Positions 1-5,331 of a stretch of DNA of 5,331 nucleotides are shown here, one piece after another (position 1 is the stretch's first letter; every line of letters begins with the position of its first letter). The DNA comes from Bacteriovoracaceae bacterium (GTDB lineage: Bacteria > Bdellovibrionota > UBA1018), in the NCBI GenBank assembly GCA_947475645.1, contig CANJNU010000094.1:1-5331 (forward strand), read 5' to 3'. Under the pieces are notes generated by a model. That model was not told the DNA's origin, ran no database searches, and was given only the letters and a program-made list of their open reading frames with translations. Made by a program: the position numbers and the translations under genes.

Positions 1-351
1 ACGAAGCGCCTGATTTCGAATGACGTCGTCCTGAGTTTTCTCAGCCTCGCGTTTAATAAATGCGACGGCGTCGGCATTATCTTTAAAAAAACCCAATCCT
101 TGAATCAGCCGCATTCTCCGAAACGAGGTGGACTCCATTTCATAGAGCCGCATAAGAACCTGTGGCGCCCGAGAACCCAGCCCCAACCACTCATTCGAAT
201 TCTCTTTCGGGTGCCGGTTCAGAAGCATTTCTTGCACTGCCGTCTCAATCTGAGAATCTGAGAGGTCAACGGATGCAAACGCCCAAGAGGACACGCTCAT
301 TGTGGCCACCCAGAAAATGAAGAATCCTGTTTTACGTTTAAAATTTAACAT
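1..351 (-). CDS. Exported protein with HEAT-like helical repeats, C-terminus cut by window edge
   Basis: This open frame starts at an ATG (349-351) and runs without a stop to base 1, giving the first 117 residues of a longer protein. The N-terminus is a clear Sec signal peptide: basic residues K5-R6-K7, a hydrophobic stretch from about residue 9 to 20, and an A24-F25-A26 signal peptidase I site before S27. There is no lipobox cysteine, so the mature protein is probably periplasmic or released. From about residue 63 to 117 it shows paired amphipathic helices of HEAT/Armadillo style: 'RRMRLIQGLGFF', then 'AVAFIKREAEK', then 'DDVIRNQALR'. Such repeats are usually protein-binding scaffolds; no catalytic motif is visible. 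The start lies six bases after the stop of the upstream protease gene. A weak AAGAG overlaps that stop, so translational coupling is likely. The partner and role are unknown. HEAT is a pattern judgement on one to two repeats only. Confidence 0.72.
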   Translation of the reverse strand, partial: MLNFKRKTGFFIFWVATMSVSSWAFASVDLSDSQIETAVQEMLLNRHPKENSNEWLGLGSRAPQVLMRLYEMESTSFRRMRLIQGLGFFKDNADAVAFIKREAEKTQDDVIRNQALR

Positions 352-357
352 GAACTC

Positions 358-2067
358 TTAATGAACCAAGGGATGAAAGTGAATGACTCGTCCGCTTTCA
401 GGCGAAAAGAGATTTCCATCACCCCGACGGGCCTCGGTGCTAGCGCCTTCAACGAAATGCTTAGAACTCCAATACATCATATAATTGAACTGACATTCTC
501 TCACTGTCGGACAGAATAGCCCTGTGGTAGTGCTGTATGTGGTACACGCCTGTCCGCACGTTTTCGTCGTAGGTGGAAAACGATTTGAGTCACTGTTCAG
601 GCAACTGGAGATGCTGATACGAGTAGAGCCCCCAGAGGTGGTCGTTGCGGTACAAATTGGCGTGTCGCGCAGTAAATCGTGTACCGCGCCGCTTGACTCG
701 CTGGGGTGGTTCAAGCCCAAGTAATGCCCCATCTCGTGCGCAATCGTCTGCTCTAGGTCAGCAAATTCTGCATCAACTTCAGTCATACCGCACGGCGAGG
801 CCGCGCAACTAGAATTGTACTGATCGAGCTTACCGAAAAGCGACACAACGACCCCACTGTTTGGAAATCGATTCGACATAGGACCATTAATTCCACCCGA
901 GATTCCGAGTAGAACCCCGCCCGTACTTCCAGAATCAGAGATATTATTCACGAGGAAGAGATTGATCGACTTTCCCTCAGACTCAGGCAGAAAAAATGTC
1001 GAGGCCGCTGAAACCATTGTTCCCATATCTGATGTGGAGACATCGGCATATTGATCGGCATCTGCCCACTCGTAGGCTGTAACTGTGCCTAGCTTTACAT
1101 TCACATCGGATTGAGAGAGAAATCCATGAACTGCAGTGAAGAGGGTATCGAGATTAATTTTTCCTTTATCGTTTCTTGAGGCTTGCGAGACCGCGCTACC
1201 CACTAAAACAACATTGACATCGAGAGCCCCTGCCGTTGCCAAATTGGAACGTGATTTTTTAATGAGTGTCACTTTCACGCCAGCCGACTTACTGGTAAGG
1301 GTGGAGTAACTATCGGCAAGAATTACGTATTTAGCAGTATAAGCGCCTTGGCGCAGCTTATTGCTTGAGGCCGAGAGAAACTGAGCACTAAACGCGCAGG
1401 TGGGATTATTCCAAAACGTCGTAGCTTGCGAAGTACTTGCCGTCGTCGGAGCTGTTCCATCCGATGTATAAACGCAGGTGGGGAAAGTGTTCACGCTCTC
1501 TCCGCCTCCAAAGGTAAAATCAAACTGGTGCTGTTCCCAGTGTTTTCGATCCACGTAGGCGCTCGGCCAAGCCACCGTGCACCCCGAGTTCGACGAACAG
1601 CTGCCACCCGCGCTGCAAGTAAAAGCGCCTGTTCCAAAACAGTCGCCTCCACTACTGCGAGTAAGATTAATCCAATCATTTGTCCCATCAGACAGATAAG
1701 TCAAAACAGCATAGGCGCTTCCCGAAAGGGTACTTGGAAAATTGACCACTTCACCCAAGAGGGAGATTGAACCACCGTCGCCTAGATCTTCGGTAAGGGA
1801 AAAGTTCACTGTTACTTCTTGCCCCGACCAAGGTTGCGCTAACCCGAGTAGAGGCCCCGTCGTAGTGGACAAAACACTGGACGTGACTTGCGCTAGCGAG
1901 TCATGGTTGCTTGCCGCTGCACCTACTATCGACGGAACCCAAGAGGTTCCGGCTAAAACCACAGATTTTGAAGCGGTACTGACTGCCGCAGAGCAAGAAC
2001 TGAGGGCAATAGAAGTCGCCAAAATCCAACCGGTTAAGTAATGATTTTTCTGAAGTGAGCTCGGCAC
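358..2067 (-). CDS. Secreted lipoprotein zinc metalloprotease, metzincin clan, M43 (pappalysin)-like
   Basis: This 569-residue predicted cell-surface or outer-membrane lipoprotein is probably a zinc endopeptidase. The N-terminus has a basic/polar start, a hydrophobic core (about 10-22) and the lipobox L22-S23-S24-C25. Ser at +2 argues against inner-membrane retention. Residues about 85-275 are Ser/Thr/Gly-rich with several cysteines and look like beta-sandwich material. Residues about 280-440 resemble the front half of a metzincin catalytic domain. The zinc motif HEMGHYLGLNH is complete at 444-454 (H444, H448 and H454 as ligands, E445 as general base). A D-L-L-R-D-T-P stretch at 464-470 recalls the 'DxVxDTP' segment of M43 proteases. 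The Met-turn is N528-Y-M-M-Y-W533. Six cysteines between 472 and 525 suggest disulphides. The start is GTG, with a very strong purine-rich GGGGGAGGGGG upstream; no nearby ATG would keep the signal peptide. It shares a unit with the exported protein downstream. The substrate is unknown. The clan is confident; the exact family is inferred. Confidence 0.87.
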   Translation of the reverse strand: MPSSLQKNHYLTGWILATSIALSSCSAAVSTASKSVVLAGTSWVPSIVGAAASNHDSLAQVTSSVLSTTTGPLLGLAQPWSGQEVTVNFSLTEDLGDGGSISLLGEVVNFPSTLSGSAYAVLTYLSDGTNDWINLTRSSGGDCFGTGAFTCSAGGSCSSNSGCTVAWPSAYVDRKHWEQHQFDFTFGGGESVNTFPTCVYTSDGTAPTTASTSQATTFWNNPTCAFSAQFLSASSNKLRQGAYTAKYVILADSYSTLTSKSAGVKVTLIKKSRSNLATAGALDVNVVLVGSAVSQASRNDKGKINLDTLFTAVHGFLSQSDVNVKLGTVTAYEWADADQYADVSTSDMGTMVSAASTFFLPESEGKSINLFLVNNISDSGSTGGVLLGISGGINGPMSNRFPNSGVVVSLFGKLDQYNSSCAASPCGMTEVDAEFADLEQTIAHEMGHYLGLNHPSESSGAVHDLLRDTPICTATTTSGGSTRISISSCLNSDSNRFPPTTKTCGQACTTYSTTTGLFCPTVRECQFNYMMYWSSKHFVEGASTEARRGDGNLFSPESGRVIHFHPLVH

Positions 2068-2076
2068 GAAATAGAA

Positions 2077-2087
2077 CCCCCTCCCCC
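2077..2087 (-). promoter_or_regulatory. Strong Shine-Dalgarno sequence supporting the GTG start of the protease
   Basis: Read on the minus strand this is GGGGGAGGGGG. It contains GGAGG twelve bases before the GTG at 2067, and AGGGG ten bases before it. The spacing is slightly long, but the match is the best in this leader and supports GTG as the start. A CCCC run a little upstream (near 2098-2101) could pair with the first GGGG and partly mask the site; this is a weak inference. The rest of the 94-base gap up to 2161 holds an AT-rich patch (about 2118-2142) that may carry the promoter, but I cannot place -35 and -10 boxes there with any confidence. Confidence 0.5.
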
Positions 2088-2161
2088 TTATCGTACGGGG
2101 CAGGTCACAACCTTCCGAGTTTTTTTATTAAATTAATAGACACAAGCGCGTCCGCACCGAC

Positions 2162-2395
2162 CTACTCGTCGATTGAATCGGGATCGCCTTCAAGAAACTG
2201 TGTAACTTCAACGGGATGGTCCTTTGCCCACGCCATGGCCTCTTTCATCGTTCCAGGATCGAATCCCATTAAAGCATCCCACTCGCTCGCATTCTTCCCC
2301 GCACTGAACATCGCATAGATCTCTTCGGCCGGTCTTGCGCCTCGTCCTTTAAAGAAGTACTCGCCGTCTCTGAATTCAATCCACTGGTAATCCAT
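2162..2395 (-). CDS. Small acidic hypothetical protein, possibly DUF433-like
   Basis: The predicted protein has 77 residues when started at the ATG at 2393-2395. The frame is open further upstream, to a GTG at 2402-2404 and to an ATG at 2449 inside the preceding gene. The 2395 start leaves 11 bases after the metallophosphoesterase stop and gives a natural protein beginning MDYQWIEF, so it is preferred, although no strong Shine-Dalgarno is seen; coupling to the upstream gene is likely. The first 17 residues look like short beta strands (I6-E-F, E12-Y-F-F). They are followed by two helical stretches, 22-33 (PAEEIYAMFSAG) and 47-60 (PGTMKEAMAWAKDH), and an acidic tail ending in GDPDSIDE. The strand/helix order with 'AEEIYAMFSAGKNASEWDAL...DPGTMKEAMAWAKDHP' loosely recalls DUF433 proteins, small helix-turn-helix-type domains often seen as antitoxins, but the similarity is weak. 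No signal peptide or membrane segment is seen. Its function is unknown. Confidence 0.68.
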   Translation of the reverse strand: MDYQWIEFRDGEYFFKGRGARPAEEIYAMFSAGKNASEWDALMGFDPGTMKEAMAWAKDHPVEVTQFLEGDPDSIDE

Positions 2396-2406
2396 TTTGG
2401 GCACGC

Positions 2407-3540
2407 TTAAACCCGGTATCCACGATGAGGACTGTGTTCGCCCACCCATTGCCTCAGCTCACTGCGCGACTCGCCATTCTCTAACTCAACCAGTGCAAAC
2501 GTAAGGCTGAATTGCTGGCCCAGATGACGCCAGTCCAAATTGATCATCTTCGTCCAGGTACCTGTATTAATGTACTGTTTTCCATCTGGATAAATCTTAT
2601 CCATGGGCTTATGCGTGTGTCCGAAGATAATCGTCTTCATCGCTGAATCTCGACTTAAGAGATCGCGAGCTTCAGCCTCGAGATCAAGTAAAAACTTACT
2701 CGTTTCTTCTTTAATAATTCGTGCGGTTACGCGTAAGCGCGACCGCCGTTTCCTTGAATAAACGAAACGAGTCTTCAAAAAATAAAAAGAACTGAGAAAA
2801 AGGAACTTAAATGTAAACACCGGATCAGTGAGAATTCCGATAAAAACGAAAGCCCGAATGGGGCGAACTTTATCCAGAAATTCACGTTCAGACTTGAGCC
2901 GGTTGATGATTTTTAATACATAAAAGCTTCCCCATGGAAGATTCAACACCGGATCCTCAAAACCTGGCTGATTTAAAAGGGGCTGCTCAAAGTTCAAAAC
3001 ATGAACCGCCTCGAACTGATTGCCATGATGAACCTCGACACCTCCCTCAAAGCGAATGTGATCGCGATCCGTAATGATTTCTACATTGGAACTAGGAAAC
3101 CGACCGTCTGAATCCCATTCACGAATAATTCGTTCGCGAACCTTGGGAAAAAAAAGCTCGGCGTCATGATTTCCTACGAGGTAGGTGATCTTTTTACCAG
3201 GACAGGAGGCGAAGCGGCGAAGCGCTGCCATGACTTTTGTGTGCCCTTTGATAATGGCGTCGCATTTAGCTAGCGCAACTTTTTCGGTAATCACATCCTC
3301 GAACTCGCCCCGATAGGGCACGTTCAGGAAGTCGAAATAGTCTCCATTAATAAAAAGCTCAACTTCGACCGGCCCATCCGGACCTCCGCCATATTTTCCC
3401 ATCGAGAAATAGTTAAAAAGCTCGCACATCTCGGCATCGAAATGAAAGTCCTCGTGCGGATTCAACCGTCCCTCGAAGACCCGACCCGCCGAGAGGTGGC
3501 AATCGCTAATAATGACCTTAAATTTCTTATTGTTAGACAT
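2407..3540 (-). CDS. Calcineurin-like metallophosphoesterase, LpxH/COG2908-like, with hydrophobic insertion
   Basis: This 377-residue enzyme has all the conserved metal-binding motifs of the calcineurin-like phosphoesterase fold. They are D13-C-H15, G66-D67-Y-F-D70, G123-N124-H125-D126, H172-G-N174 and G307-H308-T309-H310. These bind two divalent metals and support hydrolysis of a phosphate ester or pyrophosphate. The overall pattern resembles UDP-2,3-diacylglucosamine pyrophosphatase relatives (lipid A synthesis), but it is much longer than the roughly 240 residues of classical LpxH, so the substrate is not settled. Between H172 and GHTH lies an extra region of about 120 residues. It contains a very hydrophobic, aromatic-rich stretch (about 228-261) followed by a basic patch (R263-K-R-R-S-R-L-R270), which could be a membrane-binding lid. 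The start is the ATG at 3538-3540, preceded by AAAGGG nine bases upstream; a GTG 14 codons further up (3582) is less likely. It forms a unit with the small gene downstream. Confidence 0.85.
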   Translation of the reverse strand: MSNNKKFKVIISDCHLSAGRVFEGRLNPHEDFHFDAEMCELFNYFSMGKYGGGPDGPVEVELFINGDYFDFLNVPYRGEFEDVITEKVALAKCDAIIKGHTKVMAALRRFASCPGKKITYLVGNHDAELFFPKVRERIIREWDSDGRFPSSNVEIITDRDHIRFEGGVEVHHGNQFEAVHVLNFEQPLLNQPGFEDPVLNLPWGSFYVLKIINRLKSEREFLDKVRPIRAFVFIGILTDPVFTFKFLFLSSFYFLKTRFVYSRKRRSRLRVTARIIKEETSKFLLDLEAEARDLLSRDSAMKTIIFGHTHKPMDKIYPDGKQYINTGTWTKMINLDWRHLGQQFSLTFALVELENGESRSELRQWVGEHSPHRGYRV

Positions 3541-3561
3541 GGTGTGGAACCCTTTCACACC
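3541..3561 (-). promoter_or_regulatory. Palindrome enclosing the ribosome binding site of the metallophosphoesterase
   Basis: Immediately before the ATG, the minus strand reads GGTGTG, nine bases (AAAGGGTTC), then CACACC: a perfect 6-bp inverted repeat. The Shine-Dalgarno AAGGG sits exactly in the loop, and the right arm abuts the start codon. It may be a repressor operator in DNA, because it lies just downstream of a -10 box, or an RNA hairpin that presents or masks the ribosome binding site. Which one cannot be told from sequence alone, and chance is not excluded for a 6-bp arm. Confidence 0.4.
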
Positions 3562-3589
3562 AGTATAATCCCAACTCGGCACTCAGCAA
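3562..3589 (-). promoter_or_regulatory. Putative sigma-70 type promoter for the metallophosphoesterase gene
   Basis: On the minus strand a -10 box TATACT (3562-3567, five of six consensus bases) is preceded, after 16 bases, by a weak -35 TTGCTG (3584-3589, three of six). Transcription would begin near 3555, inside the palindrome, giving a leader of about 15 bases. The -10 match and position are good; the -35 is poor, so an activator or only a partial promoter is possible. Confidence 0.35.
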
Positions 3590-3615
3590 CACCGCTATTA
3601 TGAAGTGAGAATTCC

Positions 3616-3644
3616 TTGACTTTAACGCATAGGATCGTTAGGGA
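3616..3644 (+). promoter_or_regulatory. Possible promoter elements upstream of the ferredoxin gene
   Basis: TTGACT (3616-3621) matches a -35 box in five of six positions, but the sequence 17 bases on (TAGGGA) is a poor -10 and overlaps the ribosome binding site, so this reading would give an almost leaderless transcript. A good -10-like TATTAT lies upstream at 3596-3601 but lacks a recognisable -35. The promoter is therefore only located to 3590-3645. Confidence 0.2.
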
Positions 3645-3649
3645 AAAGT

Positions 3650-3880
3650 ATGTCTGATAAGTCCAAAAAATGGTCTGACAATTCTACAGGGAAGTTTTAC
3701 GTCGACGATCAGTGTATCGATTGCGATGCCTGCCGCACCGAGGCGCCTGATAACTTCACTCGAAACGACGACCACGGATACTCGTTTGTATTCAAGCAGC
3801 CCTCCACCCCAGAGGAAGAGATTCGTAGCAAAGCGGCTATGGAAGCCTGCCCGGTGGAAGCCATTGGAAACGACGGCTAA
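3650..3880 (+). CDS. Small ferredoxin with a single [4Fe-4S] cluster
   Basis: This 76-residue soluble electron carrier has the cluster ligands C22-x-x-C25-x-x-C28 near the N-terminus and C67-P68 near the C-terminus. That is the full four-cysteine set of monocluster [4Fe-4S] ferredoxins (the two-cluster type has a second CxxCxxC). Residues 31-48 (EAPDNFTRNDDHGYSFVF) form the typical loop and strand, then a helix (54-66) leads back to the last ligand and the closing VEAIGNDG. The protein is acidic overall, as expected for docking to reductases. The ATG has AGGG six bases upstream. It is the only plus-strand gene in the window and stands alone: its neighbours are divergent (metallophosphoesterase) and convergent (histone-like protein). 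The redox partner is not visible here. The family call is firm; its metabolic role is unknown. Confidence 0.92.
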   Translation: MSDKSKKWSDNSTGKFYVDDQCIDCDACRTEAPDNFTRNDDHGYSFVFKQPSTPEEEIRSKAAMEACPVEAIGNDG

Positions 3881-3886
3881 GTAAAA

Positions 3887-3915
3887 CCGGAGCCCCCCCT
3901 TGAGGATAGCTCCGG
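3887..3915 (-). terminator. Hairpin terminator between convergent genes, stronger for the minus strand
   Basis: The inverted repeat CCGGAGC (3887-3893) / GCTCCGG (3909-3915) has a 15-base loop. On the minus strand it is followed by TTTTACTT, the T run expected of an intrinsic terminator, so it should end the histone-like gene whose stop is at 3925. On the plus strand it is followed by CTCATTCAATT without a true T run, so its effect on the ferredoxin transcript is less certain, though it sits only six bases after that stop. Confidence 0.7.
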
Positions 3916-3924
3916 CTCATTCAA

Positions 3925-4203
3925 TTATCGTCCGCTCACTGCGTGTGCGACAGCGCGCTTTACGCGAGTGACCCATTTTTTTCCGCGTGCTGGGGCAGCA
4001 GTCGGTTGCGCGCCCCGGGCGGAGGTGCTTCGAGCGCCCGCGCGTGCTGTTGCGGGTTTAGCCGACTTAGACTTTGCTGCTGCTGAAGCAGCTCTTGCTG
4101 GACGTGCTGCTGCTGCTGAAGCAGCTCTTGCTGGACGTGCTGCTACTTTAGCACTTCCCACTGCAGACCGACTCCGGCGAACACTTTTCTTTGATACAGG
4201 CAT
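3925..4203 (-). CDS. Histone H1-like Lys/Arg/Ala-rich basic protein
   Basis: This 92-residue protein is predicted to be highly basic and disordered. By hand count it has 14 Arg, 9 Lys, about 30 Ala and no Asp or Glu. Such composition is typical of bacterial histone-H1-like or AlgP/Hc1-like proteins that coat DNA or condense the nucleoid; this role is inferred from composition only. Two identical 11-residue repeats (A-A-R-P-A-R-A-A-S-A-A type) occupy about residues 21-43. A shorter Lys/Ser and Arg/Thr section follows, then a more structured-looking tail K75-K-W-V-T-R-V-K-R-A-V. The start is the ATG at 4201-4203, with AAAGGGGA eight bases upstream. An in-frame ATG at 4275 would add 24 residues but starts at the end of Mrp and lacks such a site. 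It follows Mrp by 72 bases and ends just before a terminator. The opposite strand is open by low complexity only. Confidence 0.8.
   Translation of the reverse strand: MPVSKKSVRRSRSAVGSAKVAARPARAASAAAARPARAASAAAKSKSAKPATARAGARSTSARGAQPTAAPARGKKWVTRVKRAVAHAVSGR
4075..4144. repeat. Perfect 33-bp tandem repeat (2.1 copies) inside the histone-like gene
   Basis: The 37 bases from 4075 to 4111 recur identically at 4108 to 4144, a period of 33 bases or 11 codons, so the reading frame is kept. Each unit contains the palindrome GCTGCTGAAGCAGC (4079-4092 and 4112-4125). Identity even at silent positions points to recent duplication, probably by slippage, and the copy number may vary between strains. 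Confidence 0.9.
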
Positions 4204-4233
4204 GGAATTGTCCCCTTTCTTGAAAATGCATTC

Positions 4234-4262
4234 CCTTGTGGGATGCCCTGCAAGGTTTTGCA
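4234..4262 (-). other. Two overlapping hairpins in the Mrp to histone-like intergenic region
   Basis: Hairpin A, CCTTG (4234-4238) with CAAGG (4251-4255), encloses a second pairing GGG/CCC around a three-base loop. Hairpin B, TGCAA (4249-4253) with TTGCA (4258-4262), has a four-base loop. They share bases 4249-4255 and cannot form together. On the minus strand hairpin A is followed by GAATGCATTTTC, which is not a proper T run, so this is at best a weak terminator or attenuator for Mrp. It could equally be a processing site between the two genes. Confidence 0.3.
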
Positions 4263-4275
4263 AGCCAGGGGCCAA

Positions 4276-5328
4276 TCACGCAGACCGAATCGCCAGGCTC
4301 TGCGCAACCTTCTGCGCTAACGCCCTGAACATCTGCGCCGCCTCGGACTGAGGAGCCCTGACCACCACGGGAGTTCCCTCATCGCCTCCCAGCCTCACTC
4401 CTGATTCTTGGGGGATCTGTGCAAGAAGTTCTATCTGAAATTTATTCGCAAGTGCCTGCCCTCCACCCTTGCCAAATAAATAGTGCTTTTCACTACAAGA
4501 TCCACACTTAAACCAGCTCATGTTCTCGACAAATCCAAGCATCGGAACACGAACTTTCTCAAACATATAGAAAGCTTTTCTTACATCCTGACAAGCCACT
4601 TCCTGCGGTGTTGTAACTAAGATCGCACCAGAAACCGGAACGAGCTGCGTGACCGATAACTGCACATCGCCCGTTCCTGGAGGCATATCGATAACCAAAT
4701 AATCCAGATCACCCCACACGACCTGCCGAAAGAACTGATGAACCGCACTATGAATCATGGGTCCTCGCCACATCGCAGGCTGATCATCCTGCATCAGCAA
4801 TCCCATCGACATAACCTTCACACCGAACGCCATCGGGGGAATAAACCGTTCACTCTGACCTGGCTCAACCAACAGCTTTGGACTATCCGTTACTCCCATC
4901 ATGGTCGGAACATTAGGCCCGTAGACATCCACATCGAGTAAGCCCACTCGTGCGCCTTCGAGTGAAAGCGCCGTTGCAAGATTCACCGCCACCGTGCTTT
5001 TTCCAACCCCGCCCTTACCGCTCGATACGGCAATGATATGACTTACTCCCGGAATCGCTCCAGATTGCGTACTCGCTGAGGGGCGAACGTGCGCATCCAT
5101 CGTTACATTCACTTCATTAATACCGGGTAATGCTTTCAAGGCGGTCTCTACATCGTGTTTAATTTTTGCCTTCATCGGACAGGCGGGTGTGGTCAAAACC
5201 ACTCGTACCGAAATTCGCCCCGGTGTGGCGAAATTCAAATCCTGAATCATTCCCAGCGAAACCAGATCCTTCTTTAAATCAGGATCTTGAACTTGGCGAA
5301 GAGCATCTAAAATCGTGGAAGCCTGCAT
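4276..5328 (-). CDS. mrp: Mrp/ApbC-family P-loop ATPase, iron-sulfur cluster carrier
   Basis: This 350-residue protein of the Mrp/NBP35 family binds and transfers [4Fe-4S] clusters to apoproteins in the cytoplasm as a dimer. Residues about 4-80 form an N-terminal MIP18/DUF59-type domain (V13-Q-D-P-D17, and T47-P-A-C50-P-M). The ATPase domain then follows: deviant Walker A G104-K-G-G-V-G-K-S-T112, switch region D132-V-D-V-Y-G-P-N-V-P141, and Walker B-like D209-Y-L-V-I-D214-M-P-P-G-T-G-D221. Near the end, C275-G-S-C278 in the ENMSWFKCGSC context is the CxxC that holds the bridging cluster. All key residues are present. The usual length is about 350-370, so it is essentially complete. The start is taken as the ATG at 5326-5328; a GTG codon directly before it reaches the window edge, and the frame is still open there, so a slightly longer N-terminus is possible. 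The stop is TGA. It lies upstream of the histone-like gene, on the same strand. Confidence 0.95.
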   Translation of the reverse strand: MQASTILDALRQVQDPDLKKDLVSLGMIQDLNFATPGRISVRVVLTTPACPMKAKIKHDVETALKALPGINEVNVTMDAHVRPSASTQSGAIPGVSHIIAVSSGKGGVGKSTVAVNLATALSLEGARVGLLDVDVYGPNVPTMMGVTDSPKLLVEPGQSERFIPPMAFGVKVMSMGLLMQDDQPAMWRGPMIHSAVHQFFRQVVWGDLDYLVIDMPPGTGDVQLSVTQLVPVSGAILVTTPQEVACQDVRKAFYMFEKVRVPMLGFVENMSWFKCGSCSEKHYLFGKGGGQALANKFQIELLAQIPQESGVRLGGDEGTPVVVRAPQSEAAQMFRALAQKVAQSLAIRSA

Positions 5329-5331
5329 CAC

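Noticed and set aside
2118..2142. AT-rich stretch with a T run as a terminator after the small gene
   Set aside because: Read on the minus strand it is an A run with no stable hairpin before it. On the plus strand there is no transcript to end there.
1426..2318. Several plus-strand open frames of 87-114 codons opposite the protease and the small gene
   Set aside because: They lie antisense to the strongly supported protease and small protein, have no recognisable domains, and show compositions typical of shadow frames.
2396..2449. Longer N-terminus for the small protein, starting at 2449
   Set aside because: It would overlap 43 bases of the metallophosphoesterase C-terminus and add a Ser/Gly-rich piece with no domain character. 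The ATG at 2395 fits the usual spacing after an upstream stop.
4079..4125. GCTGCTGAAGCAGC palindromes as possible protein-binding sites or a CRISPR-like repeat
   Set aside because: They are only part of a coding Ala repeat. There are two copies with no unique spacers, so codon composition and duplication explain them.
3968..4351. A 127-codon open frame on the plus strand opposite the histone-like gene
   Set aside because: It exists because the Ala/Arg-rich minus-strand gene has few stop codons on either strand. It has no good ribosome binding site, crosses the end of mrp, and its repeat is the mirror of the real 33-bp repeat.

Overview
The window looks like a piece of a chromosome from a Gram-negative, probably free-living or predatory bacterium. 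It holds seven protein genes, six on the minus strand and one on the plus strand. No RNA gene, insertion sequence, CRISPR array or phage gene was seen. Lipoprotein and Sec signal peptides, a putative LpxH-like metallophosphoesterase, an Mrp ATPase with an N-terminal MIP18-type domain, a histone-H1-like Lys/Arg/Ala protein and a small CxxCxxC...CP ferredoxin fit a deltaproteobacterium-like or Bdellovibrionota-like genome of about even base composition. That placement is an inference from gene style, not a proven assignment.

Layout from right to left, the direction of most transcription. Mrp (5328-4276) starts at the very window edge. It is followed by a 92-residue basic, acid-free histone-like protein (4203-3925) and a hairpin with a short T run (3887-3915). 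That hairpin lies between this gene and the convergent plus-strand ferredoxin (3650-3880). A divergent intergenic region (3541-3649) then separates the ferredoxin from a calcineurin-like metallophosphoesterase (3540-2407). Eleven bases after that gene's stop lies a small acidic hypothetical protein (2395-2162). After a 94-base gap comes a large secreted lipoprotein metalloprotease of the metzincin clan (2067-358). Six bases later an exported protein with HEAT-like helices begins (351) and runs off the left edge.

Functionally the window falls into three parts. The right part is housekeeping: Fe-S cluster carriage (Mrp), electron transfer (ferredoxin) and nucleoid or DNA binding (basic protein). 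The middle is a cytoplasmic or membrane-associated phosphoesterase, possibly acting in lipid A metabolism, coupled to a small protein of unknown role. The left is a tightly spaced pair of exported proteins, a zinc protease and a helical-repeat protein, and is the least ordinary part. I see no convincing evidence of a wholly new multi-gene defence or mobile system. The points most worth a second look are the protease/HEAT pair, a palindrome at the metallophosphoesterase promoter and ribosome binding site, and a perfect 33-bp tandem repeat inside the histone-like gene.
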